Assembly: GCF_016863195.1 (NCBI RefSeq)
Contig: NZ_BOOK01000007.1
Coordinates: 1 to 64,000, forward strand
Direction: 5' to 3'
Source: Paraplanobispora takensis
GTDB lineage: Bacteria > Actinomycetota > Actinomycetes > Streptosporangiales > Streptosporangiaceae
Length of the DNA: 64,000 nucleotides
The notes under the pieces are model-generated. The model had not been told where the DNA came from and did not search any database. It was given only the letters and a program-made list of their open reading frames with translations. The position numbers and the translations under genes were made by a program. Positions 24,478 through 32,838 of the stretch are shown in pieces (positions within the stretch are counted from its first letter, which is position 1; every line of letters starts with the position of its first letter).

Positions 24478-27396
24478 ATGAAGTCACCCGCACCGCCCCC
24501 TCACGTCGAAGGCCTCCGCCCGCCGGGCAGCGGCCCGACCGACCCCGAGTCCCAGACCAGGAAGCGCATGCCGTTCTGGGACAGGATCAAGTTCGTCCTC
24601 ATCCTGACGATCATCTACTTCGTGCTGGTCTGGAACAAGATGGCCTCCTTCGAGGGCGTCATGAGCTTCCAGGACGCGCTGATCCTCACCGCCCGGGACG
24701 CACCGTGGATCTTCTGGCTGCTGGGCGCCGAGATCCTGCGTCAGATCCACTTCGGCATCAGCGAGCACTCGGCCGGCTACCACGGGTTCTGGACGCGCTC
24801 GGTGTTCGGCGGCTTCGAACGCTGGACCCATCGCCGCTTCTCCGACTGGAACCGCTTCCGCCTCGCCCGGGCCATCAAGTGGCTGTTCTGGATCGGGGTC
24901 CTGGCGCTGATCCTCGGCGAGGTGCTCGGCACCTCACCCGCCCTCGCGCTGTTCCAGGCGCCGGCCCTGATCTGGCAGGCGCTGCCGTACGTCGCGCAGC
25001 TGGCCTTCGCCTTCTTCTTCATCGCCTTCCAGTTCATCGGCCTGTTCTGGCTGCTGTCGCGCGGTGGGGTCGAGACCTACTTCCCCGACGACATCAAGAC
25101 GCGCTTCTCCGACGTGTGGGGCCAGGACCACGTGGTCGAGCGGGTCAAGGAGAACATCGTCTTCCTGGAGAAGCCGGACGCCATCGAGGAACGCGGCGGC
25201 TACGTGCCCAGCGGCCTGCTGCTGTGGGGGCCGCCCGGCACCGGCAAGACCCTGATGGCCGAGGCGGTGGCGGGTGAGACCGGCAAGCCGTACGTCTTCG
25301 TCGACCCCGGCGCGTTCGTCAACATGTTCATGGGCATCGGCATCCTGAAGGTGAAGTCGCTGTTCAGGAAGCTGCGCAAGCTCGCCCTGCGGTACGGCGG
25401 CGTCATCGTCTTCTTCGACGAGGCCGACTCCCTCGGCCGCCGCGGCTCGCTGGCCCAGCAGGGTCCCAGGGGCGGGCCCGGCTTCTCCCCGCACTCCGGC
25501 GGCTGTCACGGGTTCGGCTATCTGTCGGAGGACACGCGATGGCTGCTGGCCCGCGACACCGGCGGGCGGCAGGAGCCCGAGACCGGGCGCAACCGCTTCT
25601 TCATGGGCGGCAACATGGGCGGCGGCGGCGACCCCGGCACCCTGCAGGCGCTGCTCACCGAGCTGTCGGGCCTGAAGAAGCCGCGCGGCCTGGTCAACCG
25701 CTACGTGCGCCGGTTGTTCGGCATGCGGCCCAAGCCGCCGCCCAAGTACCGGATCCTGGTCATGATGGCCACCAACATGCCCAACTCGCTGGACGAGGCG
25801 CTGCTGCGGCCGGGCCGCATCGACCGCATCTACAAGGTGGGCTACCCCTCCAAGGCGGGCCGGGTGCGCACCTACCGGGGCTACTTCGACAAGGTCGAGC
25901 ACGAGCTGACCGAGGAGCAGCTCGACAAGCTGGCCACGATCACCCCCTACGCCACCGGCGCCACGATCAAGGACCTGGTGAACGAGTCGCTGATCACCGC
26001 GATCCGCGACGGCCGCGAGGTCATCACCTGGTCCGACGTGACCCGGGCCAAGCGGCTCAAGCAGCTGGGCCCGCCCGAGGACGTGGAGTACATCGAGCGC
26101 GAGCGTCACGCGGTCGCCGTGCACGAGGCGTGCCACGCCGTGGCCGCCTACCGCACGCGCTACCACCTGGAGATCGACATCGCCACGATCGAGAAGGGCG
26201 CCGACTATCTCGGCATGGTGGCGAGCATCAAGCCGGAGGACCAGTTCACCCGGTGGAAGTCCGAGCACGAGGCCGACATCATGGTCTCGCTCGCCTCGCT
26301 GGCCGGAGAGCGGATGTTCTTCGCCGAGGACAACTCCTCCGGCGTCTCCGGGGACCTGTTCTCGGCCACCTTCCTCACCGCGCTGATGGAGGCGCACTGG
26401 GGGATGGGGCGCGGGGTGACCTCACTGCCCGCGCTGCAGGAGCTGGAGATCATGGGCGGCAAGTCCATGCCCAGGCCCGGTGGCGGCGCCGGGGGCATCG
26501 GCTTCACCAAGCCGCCCGGCGGCGGGCAGAAGAGCGCTCCCGACGTGCTCGGCGAGCGCATCGAGTACAACCTGGTGCGCCTGCTGGACAAGACGGAGGA
26601 GCTGCTGCGGGAGCACCGGCGGGAGGTGCTCTGCCTGGCCCACGCCCTGGAGACCCACAAGACGCTGAACGGCGACGACGTGGTGGCGATCCTGGAACAG
26701 CGGCAGGGGCCGCTGGTCGACGGCTCGATCTACCGCTCGGACGACTTCTACGCCGAGATCGAGGAGTACCACCAGGAGGCGGCCAGGGCGCACCGCGAGC
26801 ACAGCCGGGTGGAGCGCGAACTGCCCGTGCCGTTGACCGTGCCGCGGCTCGAACCCTCCGTCGCGGTCATCCAGGGCTCCGTGGTGACGGGCAACGGGCA
26901 CGGCTCCTCGGCGTCGCTGGAGCCGCTGGAGGAGCACGGGCCGGAGTTCGTGCCGTGGGAGGACAGGAAGGAGCACGTCGCGGTCGAGACCCCGCTGCCG
27001 GAGGTCGTGGACGAGGCGCGGCCCGCCGCGCCCCGGGCCGGGTGGCGCAGGTTCAGGGCCTTCGCGGTGGTCGTGGCCAGTCTCGTGGCCCTGGCCCTGT
27101 TCACCCTGCTCGGGGTGTACGTGTTCACCGGGGACCCGTCGGCGATGGCCGGGGTGGGACTCGGCGCGGAACGCGGCACGCTCCTGGTGGTCTTCGTCGC
27201 GGTGGTGGCCGTCGTGGTGGGGACGGGCATCGCCTTCGCGGTGATCCGGGGCGTGCAGTCCGCCCGGGCCAGGGCGGAGGCGCAACGGGACCGCGCGGTG
27301 GAGCGGGCCCAGCTCCTGGCCGCCGCGATGGATCCGGAGATCGCCATGCGGCTGCTGGGATACAACGGCCCGGACGGCGAGCGCCCGGCCAGGTGA
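24478..27396 (+). CDS. Large membrane FtsH-like AAA+ zinc metalloprotease
   Basis: 972 residues, longer than FtsH (about 650-800). N-terminal membrane segments between about 35 and 185; AAA+ domain with Walker A GPPGTGKT (251-258), Walker B IVFFDEADS (Asp314, Glu315) and an arginine-finger region LLRPGRIDRIY. A Gly-rich and SGG-rich insertion of about 80 residues interrupts the AAA+ core after Walker B. M41-like zinc site HEACH (549-553) and Asp626 in SGDLFSAT are intact. A second pair of membrane helices at about 860-925 and a coiled tail are not found in FtsH. Likely a membrane protease specialised on an unknown substrate. Confidence 0.88.
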   Translation: MKSPAPPPHVEGLRPPGSGPTDPESQTRKRMPFWDRIKFVLILTIIYFVLVWNKMASFEGVMSFQDALILTARDAPWIFWLLGAEILRQIHFGISEHSAGYHGFWTRSVFGGFERWTHRRFSDWNRFRLARAIKWLFWIGVLALILGEVLGTSPALALFQAPALIWQALPYVAQLAFAFFFIAFQFIGLFWLLSRGGVETYFPDDIKTRFSDVWGQDHVVERVKENIVFLEKPDAIEERGGYVPSGLLLWGPPGTGKTLMAEAVAGETGKPYVFVDPGAFVNMFMGIGILKVKSLFRKLRKLALRYGGVIVFFDEADSLGRRGSLAQQGPRGGPGFSPHSGGCHGFGYLSEDTRWLLARDTGGRQEPETGRNRFFMGGNMGGGGDPGTLQALLTELSGLKKPRGLVNRYVRRLFGMRPKPPPKYRILVMMATNMPNSLDEALLRPGRIDRIYKVGYPSKAGRVRTYRGYFDKVEHELTEEQLDKLATITPYATGATIKDLVNESLITAIRDGREVITWSDVTRAKRLKQLGPPEDVEYIERERHAVAVHEACHAVAAYRTRYHLEIDIATIEKGADYLGMVASIKPEDQFTRWKSEHEADIMVSLASLAGERMFFAEDNSSGVSGDLFSATFLTALMEAHWGMGRGVTSLPALQELEIMGGKSMPRPGGGAGGIGFTKPPGGGQKSAPDVLGERIEYNLVRLLDKTEELLREHRREVLCLAHALETHKTLNGDDVVAILEQRQGPLVDGSIYRSDDFYAEIEEYHQEAARAHREHSRVERELPVPLTVPRLEPSVAVIQGSVVTGNGHGSSASLEPLEEHGPEFVPWEDRKEHVAVETPLPEVVDEARPAAPRAGWRRFRAFAVVVASLVALALFTLLGVYVFTGDPSAMAGVGLGAERGTLLVVFVAVVAVVVGTGIAFAVIRGVQSARARAEAQRDRAVERAQLLAAAMDPEIAMRLLGYNGPDGERPAR

Positions 27397-27405
27397 TCGG
27401 ATGAA

Positions 27406-27461
27406 GGCTGAGAGGCCCTGGGGGGAACCGGGGCGATGGCTCCCGCCGGGGCCTCTCAGCC
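27406..27461. terminator. Bidirectional terminator after the FtsH-like gene
   Basis: Perfect 13-bp stem GGCTGAGAGGCCC (27406-27418) with 27449-27461, enclosing a 30-base GC-rich loop. The far arm overlaps the stop codon of the convergent DUF397 gene. Confidence 0.75.
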
Positions 27462-27695
27462 GAATTCGCCGCGCTTGACCCCGGTGACGAAGGCGTCCCA
27501 CTCATCGGAGGTGAACGTCAGCGCCGGTCCGTCGGGGTCTTTGGAGTCACGCACCAGATAGAGCCCGCCGGATGCGGATCCCGGCTCGGACGCGGCCGGA
27601 CCGCCGGGGACGACCGCCACTTCCACGCAGTCGCCTCCGTCGGTGCTGCGGCTGCTCTTGCGCCACGTGACGCGAGAGGGGTCCATCAGGGTCAC
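27456..27695 (-). CDS. DUF397 small protein
   Basis: 79 residues. VTWRKSSRSTDGGDCVEVAVV, VRDSKDPDGPALTFTSDEWDAFVTGVKRGEF is a complete DUF397 domain with an inserted Pro/Gly/Ser stretch. Such small acidic proteins accompany WhiJ/AbaA-type HTH regulators in actinomycetes and are thought to modulate them. Starts at GTG 27695 or ATG 27686. Follows the HTH gene by 22 bases, same operon. Confidence 0.9.
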   Translation of the reverse strand: MTLMDPSRVTWRKSSRSTDGGDCVEVAVVPGGPAASEPGSASGGLYLVRDSKDPDGPALTFTSDEWDAFVTGVKRGEFG

Positions 27696-27717
27696 CCGCC
27701 TTCTTCGACTTCTTTCG

Positions 27718-28575
27718 TTATGTCACCTCTTCGGCCGCCCGGGCAATGCGGGCGGCCGAGGCCCGCTCGTCGAGGGCCAGCGCCGTCAGATCGTCGAACA
27801 TCCGGGTGTAGCGCCGCGCCTCCTCCGGGTCGTCCGAGACCAGGCCCCTGGTGGCCCGCTCCAGGTAGACCAGGTCGGGGTCGGCGGCCTCGGGGAGCCT
27901 GAGCAGGCAGAACTTGCCGTCCATCGCCGCGTGCGCCCCCGCGGAGAACGGGATGACCCGCAGCTCCACGTTGGGCAGCGCGCCGAGCCGGACCAGATGC
28001 TCCAGCTGCTCGCGCATCACCTCCCGGCCGCCGACCCGGCGCCACAGGACCGCCTCGTCGAGCACGGCGACCAGGTGGATCGGGTCGCCCGGGCCGTGCA
28101 GCAGCCGCTGGCGTGAGGCGCGCACCGCGACCTTCTCGTCGAGCTCGGCGGGGGAGCAGGCGGGGGCGACGGCCTCGATGACCGCGCGGGCGTACGCCTC
28201 GGTCTGCGTCAGGCCGGGCACCACCAGCGGCTCGTAGACCCGCACCGCCGACGCCTCGGCCTCCAGCCCGATGTAGGAGTCGAAGCCGGGCTTGAGCGCC
28301 CGGCGGTGCCGGTGCCACCAGCCCCGCCGCCGGGCCTCCTTGGCCATCTGGAGCAGGGACTCGCGCTCCTCCCCGCCGACGCCGTACACGCTGGTGAGCG
28401 CCGCCACATCGGAGGGCTTGGGGCGGGTCAGGCCCGTCTCGTACCTCCAGAGGGTGGTGTCGGTGGATCCGATCAGGGCGGCGACCTCGGCACGCGAGAG
28501 CCCGCTGTCGCACCGGAGGCGGTTCAGTTCGGCCATCAGCCGGCGGTGCCTGGCTGTGGGACTGCACCGGGTCAT
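27718..28575 (-). CDS. WhiJ-like XRE-family HTH regulator (DUF5753/Scr1 domain)
   Basis: 285 residues. N-terminal XRE HTH at about 10-65 (LSRAEVAALIGSTDTTLWRYETG), then the DUF5753 domain recognised by YEPLVVPGLTQTEAYARAVI and the SRQRLL, VIPFSAGAHAAMDGKF and LVYLERAT motifs. Family members regulate development and antibiotic production in streptomycetes; the DUF397 protein encoded next is the usual partner. ATG with GGAGG nine bases upstream. Divergent from an HATPase gene. Confidence 0.92.
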   Translation of the reverse strand: MTRCSPTARHRRLMAELNRLRCDSGLSRAEVAALIGSTDTTLWRYETGLTRPKPSDVAALTSVYGVGGEERESLLQMAKEARRRGWWHRHRRALKPGFDSYIGLEAEASAVRVYEPLVVPGLTQTEAYARAVIEAVAPACSPAELDEKVAVRASRQRLLHGPGDPIHLVAVLDEAVLWRRVGGREVMREQLEHLVRLGALPNVELRVIPFSAGAHAAMDGKFCLLRLPEAADPDLVYLERATRGLVSDDPEEARRYTRMFDDLTALALDERASAARIARAAEEVT

Positions 28576-28645
28576 GACGGGAGACCTCCATCTTCCGGCA
28601 CGAAACTGAGGAATTTCACTTTGGGATGTCGCTGTCTTTGATAGA

Positions 28646-28663
28646 ACAGTTCACTGTGAGTGA
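28646..28663. promoter_or_regulatory. Overlapping palindromes in the HTH/HATPase divergent promoter
   Basis: ACAGT-TC-ACTGT (28646-28657) overlaps TCACT-GTG-AGTGA (28651-28663). Either could be the binding site of the HTH regulator. Confidence 0.45.
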
Positions 28664-28722
28664 GTGTGCCATCTCAGAGCGCGATCTGCAGAAGAACGCG
28701 CCCGCGGGGAGCGAGGCCGACC

Positions 28723-29130
28723 ATGAGGACCGGGCAACAGACCGTCGCACCCCGATCCACCGTCATCCTGCGAGGGGTGCCGGAGGCGGTGACGGTGGCC
28801 CGGCGGCAGGTGGCCGAGCTCCTGGGGGAGGGGCACCCGGCCTCCGATGACGTGGTGCTGCTCGTCAGCGAGGTCGTCACGAACTCGGTGGTGCACTCCG
28901 GATCGGCCGACGGGGGCCGGGTGGTCATGACCGTGGCGGTGGATTCGGGGGCCGTCACGGTCGAGGTGTGCGACGCCGGTTCGACGAGGTCGGCGCCGTA
29001 CGTCCGCAACGAGCCGGACGCCGAGGGCGGCCGGGGGTTGTTCCTGGTGGATCTGATCGCCTCCCGGTGGGGGGTGCGGCAGGAGGATCCGCGGGGGAGC
29101 AGGACGCTCTGGTTCGAGGTCGCCTTCTGA
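28723..29130 (+). CDS. HATPase_c anti-sigma-factor-like ATP-binding protein
   Basis: 135 residues. RsbW/SpoIIAB-like GHKL fold: N box LLVSEVVTNSVVHS, G1 box VCDAGS and G2 box EGGRGLFLVDLIA. No histidine phosphotransfer domain, so it is a serine-kinase/anti-sigma type rather than a sensor kinase. Together with the divergent WhiJ-like and DUF397 genes it makes the triplet known from actinomycete developmental loci. ATG at 28723 with GGGGAG 12 bases upstream. Confidence 0.87.
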   Translation: MRTGQQTVAPRSTVILRGVPEAVTVARRQVAELLGEGHPASDDVVLLVSEVVTNSVVHSGSADGGRVVMTVAVDSGAVTVEVCDAGSTRSAPYVRNEPDAEGGRGLFLVDLIASRWGVRQEDPRGSRTLWFEVAF

Positions 29131-29143
29131 GGCTCGTGGCGCT

Positions 29144-29175
29144 CTTCCGAAAGAAGCGGTGACTCCTTTCGGAAG
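29144..29175 (+). terminator. Terminator after the HATPase gene
   Basis: Perfect 10-bp stem CTTCCGAAAG (29144-29153) with CTTTCGGAAG (29166-29175), 12-base loop, 13 bases after the stop. Confidence 0.8.
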
Positions 29176-29373
29176 GGCCGGGCTCTTCGGGGAGCGCGGG
29201 AGGGGGTAGGGAGAGCTCGGGGAGACGCGAAGGCGGGGAAGGGGGCACGGGGAAGGCGAGCGGGAGGCCGGATCCGGCCACGCTGGAATTGGGTCTTTCC
29301 GGATCGACCGCCGTGCTTGACTCTCGGTGCAGGCGTGCGACAACCCCCCGAGCGCGCGCCTGAGGAGGACCCG

Positions 29374-31197
29374 GTGAGAAACCGTCTGATCGTCGGAATC
29401 GCCGCCCTGGCGCTGTTGTGCCTCGGCATGACCGGAGTGGAGGCCGCGGCCGAGCCGCCGCCCAACAGCCAGTACACCGTCGAGGGTCCCAGCGACTCCC
29501 GGCAGCGCAGCGCGGTCGCGGCCACGGGTGCCGCGATCGACCAGGTGGACCCCGCCTCGATCGTGGTCACCGCCACGGAGGCCGAGGTCGCCGCCATCAA
29601 GAAGCTGGGCTACAAGGTCACGAAGATCAACAGATCGTTATCCCCTGACGCGCGCGCGCTCGACTTCCCGCCGGCCGACTCCGGCTATCACAACTACGCC
29701 GAGATGAACGCCGAGATCAACGCCCTGGTCGCGGCCCATCCCAACATCATGAGCCAGAGGGAATACGGCAGGTCGCACGAGAACAGGTCGCTCCGCCTGA
29801 TCAAGATCAGTGACAACGTGGGCACGGACGAGAACGAGCCCGAGGTGCTGTTCACCCACCACCAGCACGCCCGCGAGCACCTGACGGTCGAGATGGCGCT
29901 CTACATCATGCACCTGCTGACCGACAACTACGGCAGCGACAGCCGCATCACCAACCTGGTGAACAGCCGCGAGATCTGGATCATGCCGGACCTGAACCCG
30001 GACGGCGGCGAGTACGACATCGCGACCGGCTCCTACCGCTCCTGGCGCAAGAACCGCCAGCCCAACTCGGGTTCGTCCGCCGTGGGCACCGACATGAACC
30101 GCAACTGGGCCTACAACTGGGGCTGCTGCAACGGCTCCTCCGGTTCCACCTCCAGTGAGACCTACCGCGGCGCGGCGGCCGAGTCGGCCCCCGAGGTGCG
30201 GGCGACGGCCGACTGGGTGCGCAGCCGGGTGATCGGCGGCGTGCAGCAGATCAAGTCGCACATCGACTGGCACACCTACAGCGAGCTGATCCTGTGGCCC
30301 TACGGCTACACCTTCAACGACACCGCGCCGGGCCTTACCCAGGACGACCGGGACGCGCACGCCACCCTGGGCCAGAACATGGCCTCCACCAACGGCTACA
30401 CCCCGGAGCAGGCCAGCGACCTGTACATCACCGACGGGACCATCGACGACTGGATGTGGGGCGTCTACAAGATCTTCAGCTTCACCTTCGAGATGTACCC
30501 GGTCGGCTCCAACCCCGGTTTCTACCCGCCCGACGAGCAGATCGTCCCGCAGACCACCCGCAACAGGGAGGCCGTGCTGCGCTTCCTCGAATACTCCGAC
30601 TGCGTCTACCGGATCATCGGCAAGGAGTCGCAGTACTGCGGGACCGGCACGCCGCCGACGACGGTCTACTCCGACACCTTCGAGACGGCGGCCGGCTGGA
30701 CCACCAACGCGTCGGGCACCGACACCGCCGTCAGCGGCGCGTGGGAGCGCGGTGACCCGGAGGCCACCACCTCCAGCGGCGCCAAGCAGCTGGGCACCAC
30801 GGTCAGCGGGACCAACGACCTGGTCACCGGCCGCCTGGCGGGAGCCTCGGCGGGCGCCAACGACATCGACGGCGGCGTCACCAGCATCCAGTCACCGGCG
30901 ATCACCCTGCCGGCGAGCGGGACGCTGAGCCTGTCGCTGTCGTGGTATCTGGCGCACGGGTCCAACTCCTCCAGCGCCGACTACCTGCGGGTGAGGGTCG
31001 TCGGCAGCACCACCTCGACGGTCTTCAACCAGGCGGGCGCGGCGACCAACCGCAACGGCTCCTGGGCGACCGCCACGGCGAACCTGACCGCCTTCGCCGG
31101 GCAGAGCGTCAGGATCGTGATCGACGCGGCCGACGCCTCCGGTGCCTCGCTGGTCGAGGCCGGGGTCGACGACGTCAGGATCACGCAGCAGCAGTGA
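29374..31197 (+). CDS. Secreted M14 zinc carboxypeptidase with C-terminal beta domain
   Basis: 607 residues from a GTG preceded by GAGGAGG. Signal peptide to about Ala26, a short propeptide-like region with a [21 protein letters not shown] fold, then an M14 peptidase domain: zinc ligands His165 and Glu168 (HARE), His300 (WHTYS), and catalytic Glu373 (FTFEMYP). A two-Cys [18 protein letters not shown] loop is typical of actinobacterial members. Residues from about 430 form a jelly-roll domain ([11 protein letters not shown]) found on secreted proteases. Degrades extracellular peptides from the C-terminus; side-chain preference is not deducible with confidence. Confidence 0.93.
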   Translation: MRNRLIVGIAALALLCLGMTGVEAAAEPPPNSQYTVEGPSDSRQRSAVAATGAAIDQVDPASIVVTATEAEVAAIKKLGYKVTKINRSLSPDARALDFPPADSGYHNYAEMNAEINALVAAHPNIMSQREYGRSHENRSLRLIKISDNVGTDENEPEVLFTHHQHAREHLTVEMALYIMHLLTDNYGSDSRITNLVNSREIWIMPDLNPDGGEYDIATGSYRSWRKNRQPNSGSSAVGTDMNRNWAYNWGCCNGSSGSTSSETYRGAAAESAPEVRATADWVRSRVIGGVQQIKSHIDWHTYSELILWPYGYTFNDTAPGLTQDDRDAHATLGQNMASTNGYTPEQASDLYITDGTIDDWMWGVYKIFSFTFEMYPVGSNPGFYPPDEQIVPQTTRNREAVLRFLEYSDCVYRIIGKESQYCGTGTPPTTVYSDTFETAAGWTTNASGTDTAVSGAWERGDPEATTSSGAKQLGTTVSGTNDLVTGRLAGASAGANDIDGGVTSIQSPAITLPASGTLSLSLSWYLAHGSNSSSADYLRVRVVGSTTSTVFNQAGAATNRNGSWATATANLTAFAGQSVRIVIDAADASGASLVEAGVDDVRITQQQ

Positions 31198-31207
31198 GCG
31201 GCTGAAC

Positions 31208-31238
31208 GGTACGGCCGTCGCCCGGCGGCGGCCGTACC
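31208..31238 (+). terminator. Terminator after the carboxypeptidase gene
   Basis: 10-bp perfect stem GGTACGGCCG/CGGCCGTACC with an 11-base GC-rich loop, 10 bases after the stop. Confidence 0.75.
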
Positions 31239-31346
31239 CGACCGCGGAAGCCGCGCCGCGCCGCGCCGGAGCCGTACCGCCGGCCGGGCCGTGTCACGCC
31301 GGAGCCCTGCCGCCGGCCGGGCCGCGGCCGGCGGGCCGGTGCGGCC

Positions 31347-32156
31347 TCAGGCCCGGCAGATCAGCTCGCCGTGGAGCAGGGACAGCCAGCCGTCCGGTTC
31401 GGCGGCCCAGGCCCTCCAGCCCTCGGAGATGCGGCGCAGGTCGTCCTCGGTGGCGGCGCCCGAGTCCAGGGCTTGGCGGGCCATGTCGGACTTCAGGATC
31501 CGCTCGGCCCACATGCCGCCCCACCACTGCCGGTCCTCGGGCGTGGCGAAGCACCAGGTCGAGGAGGTCGCCGAGACGTCGGCGAAGCCGGCGGCCCGGG
31601 CCCAGGACAGCAGCCGCCGCCCCGCGTCGGGCTCGCCGCCGTTGGCCCGGGCGACCTTCTGGTAGAGGGCCATCCACTCCTGTAGCTCGGGCTGCTCCGG
31701 GAACCAGGTGAAGGCGGCGTAGTCGCTGTCGCGCACCGCGACGATCCCGCCCGGCCTGCAGACCCGCCGCATCTCGCGCAGGGCCTGTACCGGGTCGCCC
31801 ACGTGCTGCAGCACCTGGTGGGCGTGGACCACGTCGAAGGAGTCGTCGGGGAAGTCCAGCGCGTGCACGTCGGCCACGGCGAACTCGACGCCGGTCAGGC
31901 CGCGCCGCGCGACCTCGGCGCGGGCCAGCCCCAGGGCCTCCTCGGTGACCTCGGAGGCGGTGACCGTCCCCGGGGCGACCCGGGCGGCCAGGTCGGCGGT
32001 GATGGTGCCGGGCCCGCAGCCCACGTCCAGCAACGACATCCCGGGCTCCAGGTGCGGCAGGAGGTGGGCCGCCGAGTTCTCCACCGTGCGCCAGCGGTGA
32101 GAGCGCAGTACGGACTCGTGATGGCCGTGCGTGTACACGGCGTCTTTCGTCGCCAC
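31347..32156 (-). CDS. SAM-dependent methyltransferase (UbiE/MT11 type)
   Basis: 269 residues. Motif I LLDVGCGPGTIT, acidic Glu after strand 2 (TASEVTEE), motif near FAVADVHALDFPDDSFDVVHAHQVLQH and post-motif LREMRRVCRPGGIVAV are all class I features. The C-terminal half is helical with a Trp-rich segment, likely the substrate lid. GTG at 32156 has GAAGGAG seven bases upstream. Two TCTC/GAGA palindromes lie just upstream; there is no neighbouring regulator. Confidence 0.9.
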   Translation of the reverse strand: MATKDAVYTHGHHESVLRSHRWRTVENSAAHLLPHLEPGMSLLDVGCGPGTITADLAARVAPGTVTASEVTEEALGLARAEVARRGLTGVEFAVADVHALDFPDDSFDVVHAHQVLQHVGDPVQALREMRRVCRPGGIVAVRDSDYAAFTWFPEQPELQEWMALYQKVARANGGEPDAGRRLLSWARAAGFADVSATSSTWCFATPEDRQWWGGMWAERILKSDMARQALDSGAATEDDLRRISEGWRAWAAEPDGWLSLLHGELICRA

Positions 32157-32197
32157 AGGACCACTCCTTCGGTCGGGTGGGCCAACCGTAGCAGTGG

Positions 32198-32234
32198 TCT
32201 CATTCAATGAGAAAGATCGTCTCGTTATGTGAGA
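32198..32234. promoter_or_regulatory. Pair of 15-bp TCTC/GAGA operators
   Basis: TCTCATT-C-AATGAGA at 32198-32212 is a perfect palindrome; TCTCGTTATGTGAGA at 32220-32234 is a weaker copy, centres 22 bp apart (about two helical turns). They lie upstream of the methyltransferase gene in an AT-rich patch. Confidence 0.65.
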
Positions 32235-32328
32235 ATTACTGAATATGGGGATCCCCGTGCTTGTTGTCCCCGACGGCGGCCCGCAGACTTGAACCAGGTC
32301 GTCGACGTCACCTGTGGAGGTGGTTGAC

Positions 32329-32655
32329 GTGCAGGAGGAGTTCAGGGCCCTTGAGGCGTGGTCGCTGGAGTGCCTGCAGTGCCGGCATGTGTGGGAACAG
32401 GAGTACACCGTCCGCCACCTGACCGACGGACGCGGTCACGACGTGGTGGTCTGGCTGCAGTCCGAGGTCCCCGTCCAGCCGCCGTGGGCGGGGGTGAACT
32501 GCCCCGGATGCGGCGTGGACAGGGTGAACGCCTTCCCGCAGACGGGCAGGCCGGGCCGGGAGGCGCCGCCGGCCGTGCCGGCGGATTTCGAGCGGCCGCC
32601 GGTGGAGGCGCTGTACACACCCGTCCCTCCCCGGCTGCCCTTCATCTCCCACTGA
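32329..32655 (+). CDS. Zinc-ribbon-type hypothetical protein
   Basis: 108 residues from a GTG eight bases after GGAGG. CLQC near residue 17 and CPGC near 62 form a four-Cys zinc ribbon separated by a VRHLTDGRGHDVVVWL strand region. The tail is Pro-rich. A structural or nucleic-acid-binding role is possible; no catalytic motif. Divergent from the methyltransferase. Confidence 0.72.
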   Translation: MQEEFRALEAWSLECLQCRHVWEQEYTVRHLTDGRGHDVVVWLQSEVPVQPPWAGVNCPGCGVDRVNAFPQTGRPGREAPPAVPADFERPPVEALYTPVPPRLPFISH

Positions 32656-32838
32656 TCGGCGGGCACCGACCTGCGGGCACCGGCCCGGGGGCATCGATCG
32701 GCGGGCACCGGCCCGGGAGGCGCGCCTGCGCGGGTCCGCGAGGGGTCGCGCCGCAGCACGCGGCCCCTCGCGGGCGGGGTCGCCCCCTCATGGAAATGCC
32801 GCGATCATGGTGAGGGCAACCCCGGCGAACGGCAAAGA

